From positions 1 through 15,161 of the forward strand of contig DASWOP010000191.1 in the NCBI GenBank assembly GCA_036404255.1: a stretch of 15,161 nucleotides of DNA, in the 5' to 3' direction. Below the pieces are notes generated by a model. It worked only from the letters and a program-made list of their open reading frames with translations. It was not told the origin of the DNA and did no database searches. This DNA is from JARLFX01 sp036404255 (GTDB taxonomy: Bacteria; Acidobacteriota; Terriglobia; Terriglobales; Acidobacteriaceae). The position numbers and the translations under genes are program-made. Shown here in pieces: positions 11,427 to 15,161 of the stretch. Numbering within the stretch: position 1 is the first letter of the stretch; each line of letters starts with the position of its first letter.

Positions 11427-12956
11427 TTGACCAGCAAAAAAGCTTCGCCTGAGACCGCTCCGGATCAGGCTCAATCACGACGGCATCGCGGAAAGATGGT
11501 CCGTCGTAGTCTCGTCGAAGCAAGCCAGGCCCAGGACGAGGCACTCCTCGCCCGCGAACTACGCACCTCACAGACGCAGCAGGAACTTGCCGTGATTGTG
11601 GTGGTCGAGTTCACCGGCGAGCTTCGCAAGCGCAAACAGCTTGGTGCAGCCGCTCGGCTTGCGCGCACCGCAGCGGCCGTTATGGCTGGAGAAGAAGAGC
11701 TGACGGACGATGCAGCCTCTACGCTCGACCTCGATGCCAGCCGGGCAGAGTTCGAAGAACTTGCACGATCTGCCGGTGCGACGATTGCAGCCACGCTCGT
11801 TCAGCGCCGTCAGAAGCCGGACCCTTCCAGCCTTGTTGGCCAGGGCAAGCTCGACGAGATCATCGCCGTTGTGGCTAATACCAATGCGTCGCTTGTCCTC
11901 TTCGACCACGACCTCACACCATCGCAGCTCCGCAATATCGAAGCGCGGCTGCCCTGCCACGTCATCGACCGCTCGCAACTCATCCTCGACATCTTCGCTC
12001 GTCACGCAAAGACCCGCGAAGGCCAGTTCCAGGTCGAACTCGCACAACTCGAATACCAGTTGCCGCGCCTTGCAGGACGCGGTCGCGCCATGTCGCAGCT
12101 TGGCGGCGGCATTGGAACCCGCGGCCCGGGGGAAACCCAACTCGAAACCGATCGCCGCAAGATCAACATTCGCATCGACCACATCAAGACACAGCTCGAA
12201 GCGGTGCGCCGCATCCGCCATCAGCAGAGGCAGCGCCGTGAGGCAGTGCCGGTGCCCGTGGTTGCTCTTGTCGGCTATACCAATGCGGGAAAGAGCACGC
12301 TCTTCAACGCGCTTACGCAGGCGGGTGTGCTCGAATCGGCTCGCATGTTTGCTACGCTCGACTCCAAACTCCGGCAGTTGCAGCTTCCTTCCCGCCGCAA
12401 GATCCTGCTCTCCGATACGGTCGGATTCATTCGCAACCTGCCGCACACATTGGTAACGAGCTTCCGCGCTACGCTCGAAGAGGTTGAACGAGCCGAAATT
12501 CTTCTCCACGTGCAGGACGCGGCCAGCCCTATGCGCGAAGAGCAGAAGACCCAGGTTGAGAAAGTCTTATCCGAGCTTGCAGTCTCGACCAAGCAGGTGA
12601 TCCAGGTCTTGAATAAGGTCGATCTGCTCACGCCCAAAGATCTCGTTTACCTCTCCAATGATCGCGAAGCGATTCCCGTCTCTTCGCTTCAGCACACGGG
12701 TCTTGAACAGCTCCTGCTGGCCATCGATTCGGCGCTGATGGTTGATCCTCTTGTGGAAGGCAGCTTTAAGCTTCCGCAATCCGAAGGCGCTATCCTCTCG
12801 GCGCTCGAAGCCGGGGCCATCATCGACGAAAAACGCTTTGAAGGAAATCTTGTATTTCTCCACGCTCGCGGACCATCATCTTTGCTTGACCGGTATCGCC
12901 GTTTCCGCGTGAAAGGTGATCCTTCTGGCGAGCTCGCACGAGCGAAGCTGGCCTAA
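11427..12956 (+). CDS. hflX: Ribosome-associated GTPase HflX
   Basis: 509 aa. HflX binds the large ribosomal subunit and splits stalled ribosomes. The N-terminal domain is recognised from VQRRQKPDPSSLVGQGKLDEI (125-145) and the linker with GRGRAMSQLGGGIGTRGPGE (217-236) followed by TQLETDRR. The GTPase domain has G1 GYTNAGKST (283-291), G3 DTVGF (330-334), G4 NKVD (396-399) and G5 near SSL (419-421). The protein is longer than E. coli HflX (about 426 aa), owing to an extended N-terminus and about 40 extra residues around 66-108. The start is uncertain: TTG at 11427 has no ribosome site, and an internal ATG at 11496 has GGAAAG directly before it. Unlike all its neighbours the coding strand is rich in C. 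Its stop is 3 nt from the stop of the convergent gene. Confidence 0.93.
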   Translation: MTSKKASPETAPDQAQSRRHRGKMVRRSLVEASQAQDEALLARELRTSQTQQELAVIVVVEFTGELRKRKQLGAAARLARTAAAVMAGEEELTDDAASTLDLDASRAEFEELARSAGATIAATLVQRRQKPDPSSLVGQGKLDEIIAVVANTNASLVLFDHDLTPSQLRNIEARLPCHVIDRSQLILDIFARHAKTREGQFQVELAQLEYQLPRLAGRGRAMSQLGGGIGTRGPGETQLETDRRKINIRIDHIKTQLEAVRRIRHQQRQRREAVPVPVVALVGYTNAGKSTLFNALTQAGVLESARMFATLDSKLRQLQLPSRRKILLSDTVGFIRNLPHTLVTSFRATLEEVERAEILLHVQDAASPMREEQKTQVEKVLSELAVSTKQVIQVLNKVDLLTPKDLVYLSNDREAIPVSSLQHTGLEQLLLAIDSALMVDPLVEGSFKLPQSEGAILSALEAGAIIDEKRFEGNLVFLHARGPSSLLDRYRRFRVKGDPSGELARAKLA

Positions 12957-12959
12957 GGC

Positions 12960-15161
12960 TTACCGCGAAGTGAGCGCAGCGCTGGCGGTGTGGGCTAATG
13001 CTCCGGAACTGGCGGTGACGGCGACGGTGTAGCGCTGGGTGTTCCAACCGGAACCGCACCCGGAGAGCGCGATGAGCGTCATCGAGACGAGGAGCAGAAG
13101 CAGGTGGATGCGGCGTCTGTTGCGGAAGGGAAGCAGAAGGCCTCCCGCTGCGAGGAATGCCAGCAGAGCCGTCTCTTTCGCCATACTTATGTTCCACGGG
13201 CCGACGGGATAATTGGGGGTCTGGATGGTGAGCGTCACGGTGGTTATGCTGCTCCCGGCGGAGGCCGTTGCCGGGGCAAACGTGATTGCGGACGTGCTGG
13301 GTTCACCCGAAACCTTGAAGTTGATCTCTGCTGGCATGGTGGCTCCGCCGATAGGAGTTACGGCGAAGGTGTAGACCGCGCGGCCGCCGTGCGGAATGAC
13401 CTGGTCGCCGGAGATCATCGTCAGGCTGAAGTCCTGCACGGTCTCGAGGACGGAGGGACTGGTGGCGGGGAGGAAGCCGGTTCCACCATTGTATTGCGCG
13501 GTGATGGTGTGTGTGCCCATGCCGAAGTTGGACACGCTGAGTGTTGCAGTGCCACCGGTCAGGAGAAGCGTCCCCAGCGGGGTGGCACCGTCGTAGAAGG
13601 TGACGGAGCCTGTGGGCGTGATGCTGGCGGATGTGGCTGTTGCCGTGAGCCGAACTGGATTGAGCAGAAAGACGGGATTCGGGCTGGCAGTTAACGTGAT
13701 GGTGGGTATAGCGCCGTTCACGGTGATGGTGTGGGTTACCTGAGGAGCGGCGGCGTAGTTGGCGTCACCCGGCTGGTCCGCCGCGATCACGATGGTGCCG
13801 ATGCCGGTGGTTGTGAGTACATTGCCACTGAGCGTCGCTGGGCCAGAGAGAATGCTGAAGGTAACGGCGAGGCCGGAGCTTGCGCTTGCGGACAGGGTGA
13901 TAGGCCCGGAGCCATAGGTTACTGGCGAGGCAGGCGCGGTGAAGCTGATCGTCTGTGGTTCTTTGAAGACGGTGAAGGAAGCGTCCTGGGTGCCGGCGGC
14001 AAATGTTCCCGTCGCGGCCTGGCTTGCGCGCAGGATGACGATGCCGGCTCCGGTCAGCGTGACGGTCGAGCCGGCGATGGTTGCCGGGCCGCTGACGACC
14101 GAATAGGTGAATGCGCCGGGGGAGTTGGATGTGGCCGCGACTGTGAATGGAGCGTCGCCGTAGGTATGGTTCGGCACGGTGAAGACGATGGTTGGAGCAA
14201 GCAGTCCGTTGCCGTTGAGCAGGATGGTTTGCGTGGAACCGGGGATGTTCAGGTTGTCATCCGTCAGCACCAGCTTGCCGTTGTCTGGCCCGGCAGCTAT
14301 GGGAGTGAAGCTGATGACTTGTGTGCAGGAGGCACCGGCAGGCAGTGTTTTCGCAGTGCCCGCGGGTGAGACATGCGGGCAGGTGGAACTGCTGCTCAGG
14401 GTGAAGCCCGGGGTGATCGCCGGATTGTTTCCGGCGCCCGGCACGCTGATGGCGACGATGGTGAGGCTGGTGTTGCCGTCGTTGGTCAGCGTTACGGTCT
14501 GCGGACTATCGGTGCTGGTTGAGCCTACGATGGTCGTTGCGAAGTTCAACGTAGGCGCGGTGGAATAATCCAGCCGGACTGCCTGCGAGAAGCCTGAATC
14601 TGCAACGAAGACGTTGCCGCTGCCATCGACATAGAGGCCTTGCGGCGAAACGAAGCCGCTACCGAGGCTGAGGATGGTGGGATTGGTGGCGGGAACGCTG
14701 CCGTTGACGGCGAGAATCTTCTTGATTGCGTGATTGCCGTAATCGGCTACGTAGACATTGCCTGCATCGTCCAGCGCCACGTTGGTCGGTTGGACGAAGC
14801 CGCTGCCCAGCGTTCTAACGACGGGCGAGGCCGGAATGACGCCGTTGACAGCGAGCATCTCGTAGACCGCATTGGCATTTTCGTCCGAGACGAAGACGTT
14901 GCCGCTCAGGTCGATTGCGACGCCGGTGGGGCTGGTAAAACCGCTGCCCAGCGTGAGGATGGTGGGCGATGCGGGGATGCTGCCGTTGACCGCCAGAATC
15001 TCATACACGGCATTGTCAGTTCCGGCAGCGGAGCCGCTGGCGAGAAAGATGTTTCCGTTCGCGTCTACCTTCATGCCATTGAGCGCGACGAATGCGGTGG
15101 AGATGGTCCGGATGGTGGGTGTTGCCGGAATGGTGCCGTTGACGGCGAGGACTTCGCTCAC
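12960..15161 (-). CDS. NHL-repeat / Ig-like surface protein, C-terminal 733 residues (partial)
   Basis: The 5' end lies outside the window; the GTG at 15161 is inside a repeat and is not the start. Visible residues 1-200 are NHL-type propeller repeats with a conserved LAVNGxIPA linker at 5, 56, 103 and 150 (spacing 51, 47, 47). Each has a GNVFVAD-type strand; LGSGF is present in the later units. About 205-318 resembles an ASH/choice-of-anchor domain (LNFATTIVGSTSTDSPQTVTLTN). Two related Ig-like units follow (about 322-398 and 402-480, each with SGPAT), then a Big_3-type unit (484-573, PTGSVTFYDG). The C-terminus has a hydrophobic segment (665-679), RNRRR, a second one (686-700) ending LSGCGSG, and a 30-residue strand-like tail. 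Likely an exported, envelope-anchored protein; the function is unknown. Confidence 0.85.
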   Translation of the reverse strand: MSEVLAVNGTIPATPTIRTISTAFVALNGMKVDANGNIFLASGSAAGTDNAVYEILAVNGSIPASPTILTLGSGFTSPTGVAIDLSGNVFVSDENANAVYEMLAVNGVIPASPVVRTLGSGFVQPTNVALDDAGNVYVADYGNHAIKKILAVNGSVPATNPTILSLGSGFVSPQGLYVDGSGNVFVADSGFSQAVRLDYSTAPTLNFATTIVGSTSTDSPQTVTLTNDGNTSLTIVAISVPGAGNNPAITPGFTLSSSSTCPHVSPAGTAKTLPAGASCTQVISFTPIAAGPDNGKLVLTDDNLNIPGSTQTILLNGNGLLAPTIVFTVPNHTYGDAPFTVAATSNSPGAFTYSVVSGPATIAGSTVTLTGAGIVILRASQAATGTFAAGTQDASFTVFKEPQTISFTAPASPVTYGSGPITLSASASSGLAVTFSILSGPATLSGNVLTTTGIGTIVIAADQPGDANYAAAPQVTHTITVNGAIPTITLTASPNPVFLLNPVRLTATATSASITPTGSVTFYDGATPLGTLLLTGGTATLSVSNFGMGTHTITAQYNGGTGFLPATSPSVLETVQDFSLTMISGDQVIPHGGRAVYTFAVTPIGGATMPAEINFKVSGEPSTSAITFAPATASAGSSITTVTLTIQTPNYPVGPWNISMAKETALLAFLAAGGLLLPFRNRRRIHLLLLLVSMTLIALSGCGSGWNTQRYTVAVTASSGALAHTASAALTSR
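14690..15161 (-). repeat. DNA-level tandem repeat coding for NHL units
   Basis: Repeats of about 141-153 bp encode the LAVNG-linked propeller units. The segment encoding LAVNG (GCCGTTGACGGCGAG or close variants on the plus strand) returns at about 14700, 14841, 14982 and 15135. The similarity extends beyond the linker into the GNVFV strands. Confidence 0.75.

Noticed and set aside
11174..11427. tRNA-Ala as an integration site of a mobile element
   Set aside because: No integrase gene and no second copy of the tRNA 3' end in the window. The tRNA is intact with its own terminator.
13104..14568. Plus-strand open frames of 129-212 codons over the surface protein gene
   Set aside because: Shadow frames opposite NHL/Ig-like repeats, with no recognisable domains and no ribosome sites.

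Overview
The window looks like chromosomal DNA of a soil Acidobacteriota, probably class Terriglobia (Acidobacteriaceae). This is an inference. It rests on a VWFA-domain protein of the type expanded in that phylum, an NHL/Ig-like surface protein with the short 'LSGCG' C-terminal tail typical of these genomes, high GC, and many small dispersed palindromic repeats between genes. No database search was possible.

Layout. 1-200 (-) is the start of dapA, cut by the window edge. 325-1062 (+) is a secreted SLT-type lytic transglycosylase. 1063-1481 is repeat-rich non-coding DNA. 1482-2531 (+) is a flippase-like (LPG_synthase_TM/UPF0104) membrane protein, followed by a duplicated copy of its own 3' end and a DoxX-like membrane protein (2755-3183, +). 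3241-4812 (-) is a secreted VWFA-domain protein, divergent from nrdR (4917-5387, +). 5526-6302 and 6365-6673 (+) are a cupredoxin-like lipoprotein and a small three-helix membrane protein. 6674-7278 is non-coding, with three TAAA-loop hairpins running into five tandem copies of a 40-43 bp repeat. 7279-9806 (+) is an overlapping asd-lysC pair, followed by dapB (9942-10670), an 86-aa hypothetical protein (10837-11097) and tRNA-Ala(CGC) (11174-11249). 11427-12956 (+) is hflX. 12960-15161 (-) is the C-terminal part of a large NHL/Ig-like surface protein that continues beyond the window.

Functional theme. LysC, Asd, DapA and DapB are four consecutive steps from aspartate to tetrahydrodipicolinate, the route to lysine and diaminopimelate. 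All are in this window, but split over a divergent dapA, an overlapping asd-lysC unit and a separately spaced dapB. The lytic transglycosylase next to dapA acts on the diaminopimelate-containing wall, though that link may be coincidental. The other genes are unrelated housekeeping (nrdR, hflX, tRNA) or envelope functions.

The most interesting signals are not protein families. (1) Four genes lacking a Shine-Dalgarno have a TAnAnT box 6-10 nt before the ATG, suggesting leaderless transcripts. (2) hflX has base skew opposite to the sampled flanking regions. (3) Several dispersed or tandem intergenic repeat families are present, one of them supplying the stop codon of nrdR. (4) A gene tail is duplicated next to a compositionally different DoxX gene. 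I found no phage, IS, CRISPR or defence system.
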